Below are positions 8,771 through 18,954 of a stretch of DNA of 64,000 nt, piece after piece (within the stretch, counting starts at the first letter, position 1; each line of letters opens with the position of its first letter). This stretch comes from Burkholderiaceae bacterium (GTDB lineage Bacteria > Pseudomonadota > Gammaproteobacteria > Burkholderiales > Burkholderiaceae_C). The notes under the pieces are model-generated. The model searched no databases, was not told where the DNA came from, and was given only the letters and a program-made list of their open reading frames with translations. A program made the position numbers and the translations under genes. The stretch spans positions 20,155-84,154 of the forward strand of contig JAIESX010000012.1 in the NCBI GenBank assembly GCA_019745555.1, given 5' to 3'.

Positions 8771-9439
8771 ATGCTGAACCTCGACCTGACCTTTCTCAGC
8801 TGGGACATCATCAGCAAGTTCGTGCTCGGTGGCCTGTGGTTCAGCATCAAGCTCACGCTGATCGCCACGGCCGGCGGCATCTTCTTCGGCACCCTGCTGG
8901 CGCTCATGCGCCTGTCGGGGCGCAAGTGGCTCGATGTCCCTGCGGCCATCTACGTCAACGGCATGCGTTCCATCCCGCTGGTGATGGTGATCCTCTGGTT
9001 CTTCCTGCTGATCCCCTTCATCATCGGCAAGCCCATCGGTGCCGAGGTCTCGGCCATCATCACCTTCATCGCCTTCGAGGCGGCCTACTTCAGCGAGATC
9101 ATGCGCGCGGGCATCCAGTCCATCCCGCGCGGCCAGGTCTTTGCGGGCCAGGCCCTGGGGATGAGCTATGCGCAGAACATGCGTCTGGTGGTGCTGCCCC
9201 AGGCCTTCCGCAACATGCTGCCGGTGCTGCTGACGCAGACCATCATCCTGTTCCAGGACACCTCGCTGGTCTACGCCATCGGCGCCTATGACCTGCTCAA
9301 GGGTTTCACCAACGCCGGCAAGATTTATGGCCGGCCCGAGGAGGCCTATCTGCTGGCCGCCGTCGTGTATTTTGTGATCTGTTTTGCCCTGTCCTGGAGC
9401 GTCAAGCGCCTGCAGGCCAAGATCGCCATCGTTCGCTGA
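8771..9439 (+). CDS. gltK: Glutamate/aspartate ABC transporter permease
   Basis: A 222-residue permease paralogous to GltJ, with membrane segments and the EIMRAGIQSIPRGQ coupling loop. MRSIPLVMVILWFFLLIPF and LFQDTSLVYAIGAYD are typical of GltK. ATG 8771 is chosen because it follows a strong GGGGGAGGG (8756-8764); an upstream in-frame ATG at 8747 lies inside gltJ and adds an unrelated octapeptide. It assembles with GltJ and the GltL ATPase. Confidence 0.87.
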   Translation: MLNLDLTFLSWDIISKFVLGGLWFSIKLTLIATAGGIFFGTLLALMRLSGRKWLDVPAAIYVNGMRSIPLVMVILWFFLLIPFIIGKPIGAEVSAIITFIAFEAAYFSEIMRAGIQSIPRGQVFAGQALGMSYAQNMRLVVLPQAFRNMLPVLLTQTIILFQDTSLVYAIGAYDLLKGFTNAGKIYGRPEEAYLLAAVVYFVICFALSWSVKRLQAKIAIVR

Positions 9440-9453
9440 GTGCGGAGTAGACC

Positions 9454-10191
<738 letters not shown>

Positions 10192-10202
10192 GCGCCCTGG
10201 CC

Positions 10203-10316
10203 TACAATCCGCTCATGCTTCACCTCGCCCGCATGTCCTCCCTGCCCGCCTGCTCCCTGCAGGCGCCGCATGCGTGTGCCTGGACGCCCTGCCTGCTGCC
10301 GCAGGCAGAGTCCTGA
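10203..10316 (+). other. Possible promoter and 33-codon leader ORF upstream of the Rnk-like gene
   Basis: A -10-like TACAAT (10203-10208) ends six bases before an ATG at 10215 that opens a 33-codon frame ending at TGA 10314-10316. The same -10/ATG spacing recurs upstream of real genes in this window. The peptide (starts MLHLARMSS, four Cys) has no recognisable homology and could be chance; the spacing is the only argument. The remainder up to 10417 holds an 8-bp perfect hairpin (10382-10400, AGCCCGGA/TCCGGGCT) just upstream of the ribosome site of the next gene. Confidence 0.25.
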
Positions 10317-10417
10317 GCCCGGCGATCCACCTCTTCCCCCTTTTCGCGCCGACACTGGATCACCGGGCCGCCCCAGGCGCCAGCCCGGACGGTCCGGGCT
10401 CCTTCCGGAGCATTTCC

Positions 10418-10819
10418 ATGTCTCATTCCGATACGGCCCGCCTGATGAGCGAGCTGGACCATGCCCGCATCCTTCGCCTGCTGCCGCAGCGGGGTGTGCC
10501 TGAATCCCTGAGCGAGTTGCTGCAGGGCGCCGAACTGATGGATCCGCGTGAGCTGCCGCCCCAGGTGGTCACCATGCACAGCCACCTGCTGGTCGAGGAC
10601 CCGCTCAGTGGCACCCGCCAGGAGCTGACCCTGAGCTATCCCGTCGATGCTGATCCGGCCCAGGGCCGGGTCTCCGTGCTCTCGCCGGTGGGGACCAGCC
10701 TGCTGGGCCTAGAAGAGGGCGAAACGGCCGAATGGCTGACGCCCGACGGTCGCCGCCATGCGCTGCGCCTGGTGCGCATCCTCTACCAGCCCGAGGCCAG
10801 CGGCGACTACCTGCGCTGA
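10418..10819 (+). CDS. Rnk / GreA-GreB C-terminal-like factor
   Basis: A 133-residue protein. Its second half (about 45-130) has the FKBP-like fold seen at the end of GreA/GreB and in Rnk: VSVLSPVGTSLLGLEEGE followed by a basic strand. The N-terminus is a short helix (LDHARILRLLP) rather than the GreA coiled-coil, as in Rnk, which binds RNA polymerase near the secondary channel. ATG 10418 is preceded by GGAG (10407-10410). The gene is alone between gltL and pyrC. The exact subfamily is uncertain. Confidence 0.7.
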   Translation: MSHSDTARLMSELDHARILRLLPQRGVPESLSELLQGAELMDPRELPPQVVTMHSHLLVEDPLSGTRQELTLSYPVDADPAQGRVSVLSPVGTSLLGLEEGETAEWLTPDGRRHALRLVRILYQPEASGDYLR

Positions 10820-10855
10820 CGACCGGTCGGCGGAGCGGGGTGCGACAATCACGCC

Positions 10856-11884
10856 ATGGACACGCTGACCCTCACCCGCCCCGACGACTGGCATCTGCAC
10901 GTACGCGACGGCGCCGCCCTGGCCGCCGTGGTGCCGCACACGGCGCGCCAGTTTGGCCGCGCCATCATCATGCCCAACCTCAAGCCGCCGGTGACCACGG
11001 CCACCGAGGCCGCGCACTACCGCGCCCGCATCCGCGCTGCAGTGCCTGCGGGCGTCGACTTCGAGCCGCTGATGACGCTCTACCTCACCGACAACCTGCC
11101 GCCCGAGGAGATCGAGCGCGCCAGGGCCATCGGCGTGGTGGCCTGCAAGCTCTACCCGGCTGGCGCCACGACCAACAGCGATGCCGGCGTGACCGACATC
11201 CGCAAGACCTACAAGACACTCGAAGCCATGCAGCGCGAGGGCCTGCTGCTGCTGGTGCATGGTGAAGTCACCAGCCCGGAGATCGATCTCTTCGACCGCG
11301 AGGCGGTCTTCATCGAGAAGCAGCTGCAGCCCCTGCGCCGCGATTTCCCCGAGCTCAAGATCGTCTTCGAGCACATCACCACGAAGGAAGCAGCGCAGTA
11401 CGTGATGGAGAGCGACAAGTACACCGGCGCCACCATCACCGCCCACCACCTGCTCTACAACCGCAACGCCATCTTCACGGGTGGCATCCGCCCGCACTAC
11501 TACTGCCTGCCCGTGCTCAAGCGTGAAACGCACCGTCAGGCGCTGGTGGCTGCAGCCACCAGCGGCAGTCCGAAGTTCTTCCTCGGTACCGACAGCGCGC
11601 CACATCCGGCGCATCTGAAGGAGCACGCCACGGGCTGTGCCGGCTGCTACACGGCGCACGCGGCCATCGAGATGTACGCCGAGGCTTTTGACGCGGTGGG
11701 TGCGCTGGACAAGCTGGAAGGCTTTGCCAGCTTCCATGGCGCCGACTTCTACGGCCTGCCGCGCAACCGCGGGACCATCACGCTGCGACGCGAGAGCTGG
11801 ACGCCGCCCGAGAGCTTTGCCTTCGGCGAAGCCGAGCTCAAGCCGCTGCGCTCGGGCGAGGCCCTGCCGTGGCGCATGGTCTAG
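10856..11884 (+). CDS. pyrC: Dihydroorotase
   Basis: A 342-residue class II dihydroorotase, the third step of de novo pyrimidine synthesis (carbamoyl-aspartate to dihydroorotate). Zinc ligands are visible: WHLHVRD (His13, His15), the carboxylated Lys98 in CKLYPAG, LLVHGEV, HITTKE and GTDSAPH. Length matches E. coli PyrC. An extended -10 TGCGACAAT (10841-10849) ends six bases before the ATG with no Shine-Dalgarno, so the mRNA is probably leaderless. The 3' end overlaps the DUF3025 gene by 16 bases. Confidence 0.93.
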   Translation: MDTLTLTRPDDWHLHVRDGAALAAVVPHTARQFGRAIIMPNLKPPVTTATEAAHYRARIRAAVPAGVDFEPLMTLYLTDNLPPEEIERARAIGVVACKLYPAGATTNSDAGVTDIRKTYKTLEAMQREGLLLLVHGEVTSPEIDLFDREAVFIEKQLQPLRRDFPELKIVFEHITTKEAAQYVMESDKYTGATITAHHLLYNRNAIFTGGIRPHYYCLPVLKRETHRQALVAAATSGSPKFFLGTDSAPHPAHLKEHATGCAGCYTAHAAIEMYAEAFDAVGALDKLEGFASFHGADFYGLPRNRGTITLRRESWTPPESFAFGEAELKPLRSGEALPWRMV

Positions 11885-12621
11885 AGCACATCGACTGGGC
11901 CGCACCCTGGCTGGCGCCTTATCGCACCGTTGGCGAACCGCTCGCGCAGGCTGTCTGTGACGGCGGCAGCAATGCCAGGGTGCTTGATGCGGCGGGCGGC
12001 CCGGTCCGGTTCGTGCACCAGGAGATGCTGCCAGCCGGACAGGCTTACGAGCACTTCATCTTCGAGAGCGGGCAGGTGCCCACGCGCGAAGGCCTGCACG
12101 ACTTCTTCAACGGCCTGGTCTGGCTGCATTTCCCTCAGACCAAGCGCCGGCTCAATGCGCTGCAGGCGGCCGCCATCGCGGCCGACGGGATCGGGCCGGT
12201 GCGCGGACCGCTGCGCGACGCCCTGACTCTGTTCGACGAAAACGCCGCCTTGCTGCAGGTGCCGGACGTGCTCTGGGAGGCGCTCTGCGCGCGCGACTGG
12301 CGCCGCCTGTTCGTCGAGCACCGTCCACTCTGGCGGCTCGCCCGCGTGACGCTATTTGGTCACGCCTTGATCGAAAAGCTCGTGCAGCCGCGCAAGGACA
12401 TCACCGCCCATGTCTATCGCGTGCCGCTGGACGTGCCACCCGAATCGCTCGACACCTGGCTGGCGGGTGATCTGGCGCCCGGGCGGCTGGCGGACAAGCC
12501 CTTCCAGCCCCTGCCCGTGCTGGGCGTGCCCGGCTGGTGGCCGGTCAACGAAGCGCCGGCTTTCTATCAGGATGCGCAGGTTTTCCGCCCGCGCCGCACC
12601 CCCGCTGCCGAACGAAAATAG
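11869..12621 (+). CDS. DUF3025 family protein
   Basis: A 250-residue cytoplasmic protein of the DUF3025 type, recognised from the [20 protein letters not shown] block and a C-terminal [15 protein letters not shown]. No catalytic motif or membrane segment is evident and the function is unknown. GTG 11869 is the only start close to the conserved region and overlaps pyrC by 16 bases, implying translational coupling. Family members often sit beside pyrC-type genes in related genomes (from memory, not checked). Confidence 0.7.
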   Translation: MAHGLEHIDWAAPWLAPYRTVGEPLAQAVCDGGSNARVLDAAGGPVRFVHQEMLPAGQAYEHFIFESGQVPTREGLHDFFNGLVWLHFPQTKRRLNALQAAAIAADGIGPVRGPLRDALTLFDENAALLQVPDVLWEALCARDWRRLFVEHRPLWRLARVTLFGHALIEKLVQPRKDITAHVYRVPLDVPPESLDTWLAGDLAPGRLADKPFQPLPVLGVPGWWPVNEAPAFYQDAQVFRPRRTPAAERK

Positions 12622-12734
12622 GCATTTCGCTACACCCGGCAGTGGGAATGCACCGCTGCGCTTGATTTCGGCCTTTTCACCCTTACCATTCGCGCCATCG
12701 GTCCCACTGTGTCGGACTGTTCCTGAAGGAAACC

Positions 12735-13610
12735 ATGAAACGCATCATCCTGTTCGTCCTGACCAACCTAGCTGTGGTGGTCGTGCTGGGCATTGTGGCC
12801 AGCCTGCTGGGCGTCAACCGCTTCCTCACCGCCAACGGCCTGAACCTGGGCGCCTTGCTGGGCTTTGCGCTCATCATGGGCTTTGGAGGCGCCATCATCT
12901 CGCTGCTGATCAGCAAGCCCGTGGCCAAGTGGAGCGCGGGTGTGCAGATCATCGAGCAGCCGCAGACGCCGGATGAGGCCTGGATCGTCAACACCGTGCG
13001 CAAGTTCGCCGATCAGGCCGGCATCGGCATGCCCGAGGTCGGCATCTTCGAAGGCGACCCCAATGCCTTTGCCACCGGTGCTTTCAAGAACTCGGCCCTG
13101 GTGGCCGTGTCCACGGGCCTGCTGCGCAACATGACGCGCGAAGAGGTCGAGGCGGTGATCGGTCACGAGGTGGCGCACATCGCCAACGGTGACATGGTCA
13201 CCATGACGCTGATCCAGGGCGTGATGAACACTTTCGTGGTCTTCATCAGCCGCGTGGTGGGCTACGCCGTGGACAGCTTCCTGCGTAAGGGCGACTCGGA
13301 GAACTCCGGCCCGGGCATCGGCTACTTTGTCACCACCATCGTGATGGACATCGTGCTGGGTTTCCTGGCTGCCATCATCGTGGCCTGGTTCTCGCGTCAG
13401 CGCGAATTCCGTGCCGACGCGGGCGCTGCCCAGCTCATGGGCCGTCGCCAGCCCATGATCAACGCCCTCGCGCGCCTGGGGGGGCTGCACACGGCCGAAC
13501 TGCCCAAGAGCATGGCGGCCATGGGCATCGCCGGTGGCATCGGCAAGCTGTTCTCGACGCACCCGCCGATCGAAGAGCGCATCGCCGCGCTGCAGAACAT
13601 GCAGGGCTGA
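12735..13610 (+). CDS. htpX: Heat-shock membrane zinc metalloprotease HtpX
   Basis: A 291-residue inner-membrane M48B protease that degrades misfolded membrane proteins. Two N-terminal helices (5-25, 35-55), the zinc motif HEVAH (144-148), the third ligand Glu224 in REFRAD, and two further helices (about 155-215) are visible. [11 protein letters not shown] and [14 protein letters not shown] are family signatures. AAGGAAA precedes the ATG. Upstream, TTGATT (12662-12667) and TACCAT (12684-12689) with a 16-base spacer are a weak promoter candidate. A good intrinsic terminator follows. Confidence 0.93.
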   Translation: MKRIILFVLTNLAVVVVLGIVASLLGVNRFLTANGLNLGALLGFALIMGFGGAIISLLISKPVAKWSAGVQIIEQPQTPDEAWIVNTVRKFADQAGIGMPEVGIFEGDPNAFATGAFKNSALVAVSTGLLRNMTREEVEAVIGHEVAHIANGDMVTMTLIQGVMNTFVVFISRVVGYAVDSFLRKGDSENSGPGIGYFVTTIVMDIVLGFLAAIIVAWFSRQREFRADAGAAQLMGRRQPMINALARLGGLHTAELPKSMAAMGIAGGIGKLFSTHPPIEERIAALQNMQG

Positions 13611-13628
13611 GCGCCGCGCTTTCTCTGC

Positions 13629-13666
13629 GGCCCCGCGGGCAAACCCTGCCCCGGGGCCTTTTCTTT
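13629..13666 (+). terminator. Intrinsic terminator of htpX
   Basis: GGCCCCG (13629-13635) pairs with CGGGGCC (13652-13658); an inner GGGC/GCCC pairing extends the stem. TTTTCTTT follows immediately (13659-13666). Confidence 0.85.
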
Positions 13667-13741
13667 GGGCTTGCGCGGGGCAGGGCACACGCCCAAAATG
13701 GGTGCAGGCGTCGGCTCTGATCGGAGCCTGGCCCTGCCCTC

Positions 13742-16456
13742 ATGACTTCTGCAGTACCTGAGCCCCTCCGCGCGAAGTCCGCCGCCCGCGGTTTCCTGCT
13801 GCGCCTGTGGCTGGCGGTGGTGCTGCTCAATCTGCTGCTCATCGGATTTGCGATCTGGGCGCTGGATCAGAGCCGCATGCGGTTTGAGGAGCGGGCCGCG
13901 GTGATGGTGGGCAATCTCTCCCACCTGATGGAGCAGGACATCGCCGCATCGGTGCGTGTGATCGATCTGGTGCTGTTGGCGGTGGGCGACGAGGTCCTGC
14001 GTGCTGGTGGCAGCGCGCGCGTGGATACCCTGATCGAGGACAAGCTGCGACGGTTGCCCGAACTGGACGGCCTGCGTGTGGCCGACGTCCGGGGCGATCT
14101 GCGACACGGTACGGGGGTCACGCCCCGGACCCGGGTCAATATCGCGGACCGCGATTATTTCGTCCGCCTGCGTGATGATCCCGGCGCTGGTCTGGTCGTG
14201 AGCAAGCCGGTCCAGGGGCGCCTGAGCGGCAAATGGGTGATCAACCTGGCGCGCGGCCTGCGCGCGCCCGACGGGCGCTTTCTGGGCGTGGTCCAGGGTT
14301 CCTTGCCCTTGCAGCACATCATCGCGCGTCTGGCGCCGCTGCAGTTCGGCACCAGCGGCTCATTCACGGTTTTCGACGCGGATTTTCGTCTGGTTGTGCG
14401 TCACCCCTCGCCGGATGGCGTGGCCGAGGCTGTGGGCATGCCCTTCGGCTCGCCTGAACTGCGCCAGCTTGTGGGGAGCGGGCAGCGCAGTGGCGTCTAC
14501 AAGGCGCGCTCCATCGTCGACGCGGTGCAGCGCACTTCCTCGTTTCGCCGCATCACGGGGACGGACCTGTACCTCGTGATCGGCTTTGCCGAGGACGACT
14601 ACCTCGCGGGCTGGCGCGAGGAGGTGGGCAAGGCTGTGGGGGTGGTGCTGTTGTTTCTGTGCACCAGCCTGGTGGTGGCGGCCCTGATCCGGCGCTCCTG
14701 GCAGCGCCAGGCCGAGGCCACGCAGGCCTTGCAGCAGGCCTATCGCAAGCTGGAGGCGGAAAAGCAGCTGAACCAGACCATCATTCGCTCCTCGCCTTTC
14801 GCCATCTACACGCGTGACCGCGAGGGCATCGTCACGGCCTGGAATCCCGCGGCCGAGAAGCTGTTCGGCTGGCGTGCCGAACAGATCCTCGGGCGACCCC
14901 TGCTCAGCGTGCCGGCGGGCCGGCAGCGCGAGACGGCAGAGTTGCGCCAGCGCGTGTTGCGCGGTGAGAGCATCCTGGACCAGGAGGTGCAGCGTCAGAA
15001 GGCCGACGGCACGCTGTTCGACCTGAGCACGACGCTGGCGCCGCTGCGTGATGCCAGTGGCGAGATCAGCGGCTATCTCGCCATCGCCGCCGACATCACG
15101 GCGCGCAAGGCGGCCGAACGCCAGGTCGAGTTCCTGGCCTACCGCGATGTACTCACCGGTCTGCCCAATCGTCTGCTGCTGCAGGACCGGTTCAGCCAGG
15201 CCGTGGCGCATGCCGAGCGCACGCAGCGGCGCCTGGCCCTGCTGTTCCTGGACCTGGACAACTTCAAGACCATCAACGACTCGCTGGGCCACGCCGTGGG
15301 TGATGCCCTGCTCAAGGAGATCGCGCTGCGCCTGAGCGAGTGTGTGCGCGAGACTGACACCATCAGTCGCCAGGGCGGTGATGAATTTCTCATCGTGCTG
15401 TCTGACCTCAGCGGTACCGAAGCCATCGTGCCCGTGCTGGTCAAGATCCGTGAGAGGCTGCAGGCTCCCTTCCTCATCGATGGCCACGAACTCAGCACAT
15501 CGGCCTCGATCGGTGTGGCGCTGTACCCGGACGACGGGCGTGATTTCGAGATCCTGCATCAGAAGGCTGACACCGCCATGTACCGGGCCAAGGACGCAGG
15601 GCGCAATCATTACCGCTTCTTCGATGAGCAGATGAACGTCGAGGCCGTCGAGCATCTGCGACTCAAGAATGGCCTGCGCCGCGCACTGGAGCGAGGCGAA
15701 TTCGAGCTGCACTACCAGCCGCAGATCACGCTGGACCAGGGGCGCGTCGTGGGGGTCGAGGCGCTGCTGCGCTGGCGTCATCCCGAGCAGGGGCTGATTC
15801 CGCCGGGCCGCTTCATTCCGGTGGCCGAAGACGGCGGCCTGATCGTGCCGATCGGCGAATGGGTGCTGGAAGAGGCCTGTCGCCAGGCCATGGCCTGGCG
15901 CGCCCAGGGCCTGCCGCCGCTGGTGCTGGCGGTCAACCTGTCTGCGGTGCAGTTCCGCCGCGGTGATCTGCAGCCCGCGATTGCCCGTATCCTGCAGCGC
16001 ACCGGCTTCGAGCCGCGCCTGCTGGAACTGGAACTCACGGAATCCATCATGATCCACGATGCCGAGGCCGTGCTGGCCGCGGTGCGCCAGCTCAAGCAGC
16101 TGGGCGTCAAGCTCTCGATCGATGACTTCGGTACCGGCTACTCCAGTCTGTCCTACCTGAAACGCTTCGACGTCGACAAGCTCAAGATCGACCAGGGCTT
16201 TGTCCGCGACCTGGCGCGCAACCCCGACGACGCGGCCATTGTGCGCGCCATCATCCAGATGGCGGCCAGCCTGGGCCTGCACACCATCGCCGAGGGCGTG
16301 GAGGATGCCGAGGCGCTGGCGCTGTTGCGACAGTATGGTTGTCACGAGGCGCAGGGCTATTTCTTTGCACGACCCATGGACGCAACGGCTCTGGCAGACT
16401 ACGTGCTGCACATGTTGCAGACACCACCCAACTTCGAAGACACGGGGGCCCTATGA
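13742..16456 (+). CDS. Cache-PAS-GGDEF-EAL bifunctional c-di-GMP protein
   Basis: A 904-residue membrane sensor. Helix 1 (about 18-41), a periplasmic Cache-like domain (about 45-290; TRVNIADRDYF and SGKWVINLARGL are typical of dCache_1), helix 2 (296-317), a coiled-coil, PAS (345-460), GGDEF and EAL. The cyclase site GGDEF (about 545-549) is intact with an RETD I-site five residues before it. The EAL domain keeps the EALLRWRHP loop (Glu about 673), [16 protein letters not shown] and TIAEGVE. Both activities are possible; PDE is the safer call. The stop overlaps the next start (ATGA), tying it to a small secreted protein. Confidence 0.88.
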   Translation: MTSAVPEPLRAKSAARGFLLRLWLAVVLLNLLLIGFAIWALDQSRMRFEERAAVMVGNLSHLMEQDIAASVRVIDLVLLAVGDEVLRAGGSARVDTLIEDKLRRLPELDGLRVADVRGDLRHGTGVTPRTRVNIADRDYFVRLRDDPGAGLVVSKPVQGRLSGKWVINLARGLRAPDGRFLGVVQGSLPLQHIIARLAPLQFGTSGSFTVFDADFRLVVRHPSPDGVAEAVGMPFGSPELRQLVGSGQRSGVYKARSIVDAVQRTSSFRRITGTDLYLVIGFAEDDYLAGWREEVGKAVGVVLLFLCTSLVVAALIRRSWQRQAEATQALQQAYRKLEAEKQLNQTIIRSSPFAIYTRDREGIVTAWNPAAEKLFGWRAEQILGRPLLSVPAGRQRETAELRQRVLRGESILDQEVQRQKADGTLFDLSTTLAPLRDASGEISGYLAIAADITARKAAERQVEFLAYRDVLTGLPNRLLLQDRFSQAVAHAERTQRRLALLFLDLDNFKTINDSLGHAVGDALLKEIALRLSECVRETDTISRQGGDEFLIVLSDLSGTEAIVPVLVKIRERLQAPFLIDGHELSTSASIGVALYPDDGRDFEILHQKADTAMYRAKDAGRNHYRFFDEQMNVEAVEHLRLKNGLRRALERGEFELHYQPQITLDQGRVVGVEALLRWRHPEQGLIPPGRFIPVAEDGGLIVPIGEWVLEEACRQAMAWRAQGLPPLVLAVNLSAVQFRRGDLQPAIARILQRTGFEPRLLELELTESIMIHDAEAVLAAVRQLKQLGVKLSIDDFGTGYSSLSYLKRFDVDKLKIDQGFVRDLARNPDDAAIVRAIIQMAASLGLHTIAEGVEDAEALALLRQYGCHEAQGYFFARPMDATALADYVLHMLQTPPNFEDTGAL

Positions 16457-16749
16457 AACGTAGCCACAACTTGTTGCTCGTCGCCCTCTGCGCCGCTGTC
16501 TCCGGCGCAGCCTGGGCACAGTCGCCCCAGACCTGCGAGCAGGCCTGGGCTGAGTACAGGCAGTTCATGAAGGACAACGAGATGGAACCCGGGCGCCACG
16601 CCTACACGGTGTACGGCGCCAATGTGCGTGCCCTGTGCGGGGCTGATGCACTGCCGGTGCCGCCGGGCGTCGACACGCCGCCGCGCATCATCCGCAGGCC
16701 GCCGCCCCCGCCGCCCAAACCGCCGCAGAACCCTCCGGCGCCCAAGTAG
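16453..16749 (+). CDS. Small secreted proline-rich protein (hypothetical)
   Basis: A 98-residue protein I do not recognise. It has a clear signal peptide (KRSHN, hydrophobic core, cleavage after AWA about residue 22). The mature part holds two Cys (CEQAWAEYRQF and RALCGAD) that could form a disulfide, and the last ~30 residues are almost only Pro, Arg and Lys with a run of six prolines. Its ATG overlaps the stop of the GGDEF-EAL gene by four bases, so it is translated with that sensor. A role near the sensor's periplasmic domain is possible but untested. Confidence 0.7.
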   Translation: MKRSHNLLLVALCAAVSGAAWAQSPQTCEQAWAEYRQFMKDNEMEPGRHAYTVYGANVRALCGADALPVPPGVDTPPRIIRRPPPPPPKPPQNPPAPK

Positions 16750-16761
16750 GCCAGGAGCCGG

Positions 16762-18492
16762 TCAGCCAACCAGGTCCTGCGCCAGGGCTTCGGCCACCTT
16801 GATGCCATCCACGCCGGCCGAGAGGATGCCGCCGGCATAACCCGCCCCTTCGCCTGCGGGGTAGAGGCCGCGCACATTGAGGCTTTGCAGATCATCGCCG
16901 CGCGGGATGCGCAGCGGTGAGGAGGTGCGCGTTTCCACGCCGGTGAGGACGGCGTCGGGCATGTCGTAGCCCTTGATCTTGCGTCCGAAGACCGGCAGGG
17001 CCTCGCGCATGGCCTCGATGGCGTACGCCGGCAGCGCGGGCTGCAGGTCGCCGAGTTTCACACCCGGCTTGTACGAGGGCAGCACGCTGCCGAAGTCTTT
17101 CGAGGGTTGACCAGCCAGGAAGTCGCCCACGAGCTGGCCCGGGGCTTCGTAGCTGCTGCCGCCCAGCACATAGGCTTGCGCCTCCAGCTTGCGCTGCAGC
17201 ACGATGCCTGCAAGCGGGTGGTACTGCGGTGGTTGTTTGCCACGCATCTCCGCAGCCTGCGCCGCATAACGCGGCCCGTCCTCGGGGCCGAAAGCGGCGA
17301 TCCAGTCGTCCACGGTCTGGCCATCCGGGTAGTCAGGCGGTTCGATCCCCACCACCATGCCCGCATTGGCGTTGCGCTCGTTGCGCGAGTACTGGCTCAT
17401 GCCATTGGTGACCACCCGCCCGGGTTCCGAGGTGGCGGCCACCACGGTGCCGCCGGGGCACATGCAGAAGCTGTAGACCGCGCGACCATTCTTCGCGTGG
17501 TGTACCAGCTTGTAGTCGGCCGCGCCCAGCATGGGGTGGCCTGCGTACTTGCCCCAGCGCGCACGGTCGATCACGCCCTGCGGGTGTTCAATGCGGAAAC
17601 CGATGGAGAAGGGCTTGGCCTGCAGGCTCACGCCGCGCTCCCAGAGCATGGTGAAGGTGTCGCGCGAGCTGTGGCCCAGGGCCAGTACCACGTGGCGGGC
17701 CGGCAGCTCGTAGCTCTGCCCGGTGGCCTGGTCCAGCACCCGCAGGCCGCGCAGCGCCTTGCCGTTCGGCGTCTCGTCGAGCAGCAGGTCGGTGACGCGC
17801 TGCTGGAAGCGGATCTCGCCACCCAGGGACTCGATCTGTTCGCGGATGCCTTCGACCACCTTGACGAGCTTGAAGGTGCCGATGTGCGGATGCGCCTCGA
17901 CCAGGATCTCGCGCGGTGCGCCGGCGTCCACGAACTCCTGCATGACCTTGCGGCCCAGGTGGCGCGGATCCTTGATCTGGCTGTAGAGCTTGCCGTCGCT
18001 GAAGGTGCCCGCGCCGCCCTCGCCGAACTGCACGTTGGATTCGGGCTGCAGCACCTTCTTGCGCCACAGGCCCCAGGTGTCCTTGGTGCGTTCGCGCACG
18101 GTCTTGCCGCGCTCGAGCACGATGGGCCGGAAGCCCATCTGGGCCAGCAGCAGGGCCGCGAAGATGCCGCAGGGGCCGAAGCCCACGACCACCGGGCGTT
18201 CTTCCAGTTTCGCCGGCGCGTGCACGGGCGGGCGGTAGACCAGGTCGGGGCTGGGGCCGATGTGAGGATGCTTGTGGAACTGCGTGAGCAGACGGGTTTC
18301 CAGTTCCGGTGCGAGCTCGACGTCGACGATGTAGACCTGCAGCAGCTCGGCCTTGCGTGCGTCGAAGCTGCGCTTGTAGACGGTGTGGTGGCGCAGGTCA
18401 CCTGGCGCGATGCCCAGCGTCTTGCAGATCAACGCGGGCAGGGCCTCGGGGGCGTGCTCCAGCGGGAGCTTGAGTTCGGTCAGTCGGATCAT
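16762..18492 (-). CDS. Uncharacterised FAD-dependent dehydrogenase (COG2509 type)
   Basis: A 576-residue flavoprotein. A short N-terminal ferredoxin-like region (1-85, with HHTVYKRSFDARK) precedes the FAD Rossmann motif VVVGFGPCGIFAALLLA near 102-118. FGEGGAGTFSDGKLY and a C-terminal GLYPAGEGAGYAGGI bind the cofactor. This matches the COG2509 family of predicted FAD-dependent dehydrogenases, whose substrate is unknown. The gene is convergent with the small secreted protein (12 bases) and transcribed away from rnpB. Confidence 0.8.
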   Translation of the reverse strand: MIRLTELKLPLEHAPEALPALICKTLGIAPGDLRHHTVYKRSFDARKAELLQVYIVDVELAPELETRLLTQFHKHPHIGPSPDLVYRPPVHAPAKLEERPVVVGFGPCGIFAALLLAQMGFRPIVLERGKTVRERTKDTWGLWRKKVLQPESNVQFGEGGAGTFSDGKLYSQIKDPRHLGRKVMQEFVDAGAPREILVEAHPHIGTFKLVKVVEGIREQIESLGGEIRFQQRVTDLLLDETPNGKALRGLRVLDQATGQSYELPARHVVLALGHSSRDTFTMLWERGVSLQAKPFSIGFRIEHPQGVIDRARWGKYAGHPMLGAADYKLVHHAKNGRAVYSFCMCPGGTVVAATSEPGRVVTNGMSQYSRNERNANAGMVVGIEPPDYPDGQTVDDWIAAFGPEDGPRYAAQAAEMRGKQPPQYHPLAGIVLQRKLEAQAYVLGGSSYEAPGQLVGDFLAGQPSKDFGSVLPSYKPGVKLGDLQPALPAYAIEAMREALPVFGRKIKGYDMPDAVLTGVETRTSSPLRIPRGDDLQSLNVRGLYPAGEGAGYAGGILSAGVDGIKVAEALAQDLVG

Positions 18493-18554
18493 GGCTTGTA
18501 GTTATCAAGCGAAGAAGGCCGCCATGATACGCGCCGGCACGAAGTGCCGCAGGC

Positions 18555-18563
18555 TGGGATAAT
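18555..18563 (+). promoter_or_regulatory. Candidate -10 element for rnpB
   Basis: TGGGATAAT contains a near-consensus GATAAT (18558-18563) placed seven bases before the predicted 5' end of RNase P RNA. No convincing -35 was seen; the extended TGG may compensate. Confidence 0.45.
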
Positions 18564-18568
18564 CCGTG

Positions 18569-18902
18569 GTGTGAAGTCGGCCGGACCGCCGCTGGTGCAA
18601 GCTGGGAAACCAGGCACTGGAGGAACGTCCGGACTGCACAGGGCAGCGTAGGAGGTAACACCTCTCCACCGTGAGGTGAGGATCAGAGCAACAGAGACGA
18701 GTCGCTACCGGGCAACCGGTAACGGGTGAAACGGGCAATCTCTACGCGCAGCAATACCAAATAGGCCAGCGTTGATGTGGCTCCGCGGAGCTGGCGGGTA
18801 GGTAGCACCGAGCCGGGTGGGTGACCCCCGGCCCAGATTAATGGCGGTCACGCTGCGGGCAACCGCAGTGCACAGAATCCGGCTTACAGGCCGACTTCAC
18901 AC
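18569..18902 (+). ncRNA. rnpB: RNase P RNA component, bacterial class A
   Basis: About 334 bases. The ends pair in a 14-bp P1 helix: 18569-18582 (GTGTGAAGTCGGCC) with 18889-18902. The conserved core is visible: GAGGAACGTCCGGACT near 18617 (consensus GAGGAAAGTCCGGGCT), AGCAATACCAAATAGGC near 18751, and CCAGATTAATGGCGGTCAC followed by GCACAGAATCCGGCTTA near 18833-18885. RNase P matures the 5' ends of tRNAs. The strand follows from P1 order and core motifs. Exact ends are by base pairing only. Confidence 0.93.
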
Positions 18903-18911
18903 TTCTTCCGT

Positions 18912-18935
18912 CCGGTGCCGCGCAGGCGGCACCGG
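18912..18935 (+). terminator. Hairpin between rnpB and the Rrf2 gene
   Basis: A perfect 10-bp stem, CCGGTGCCGC (18912-18921) with GCGGCACCGG (18926-18935) and loop GCAG. There is no T-run on either strand. It lies between convergent transcripts and may terminate both. Confidence 0.6.
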
Positions 18936-18954
18936 GCTCTCAGAGGTCGCGCTC

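Noticed and set aside
12735..13610. Sigma-32 promoter for htpX
   Set aside because: No convincing CTTGAAA / CCCCAT pair with proper spacing was found upstream.
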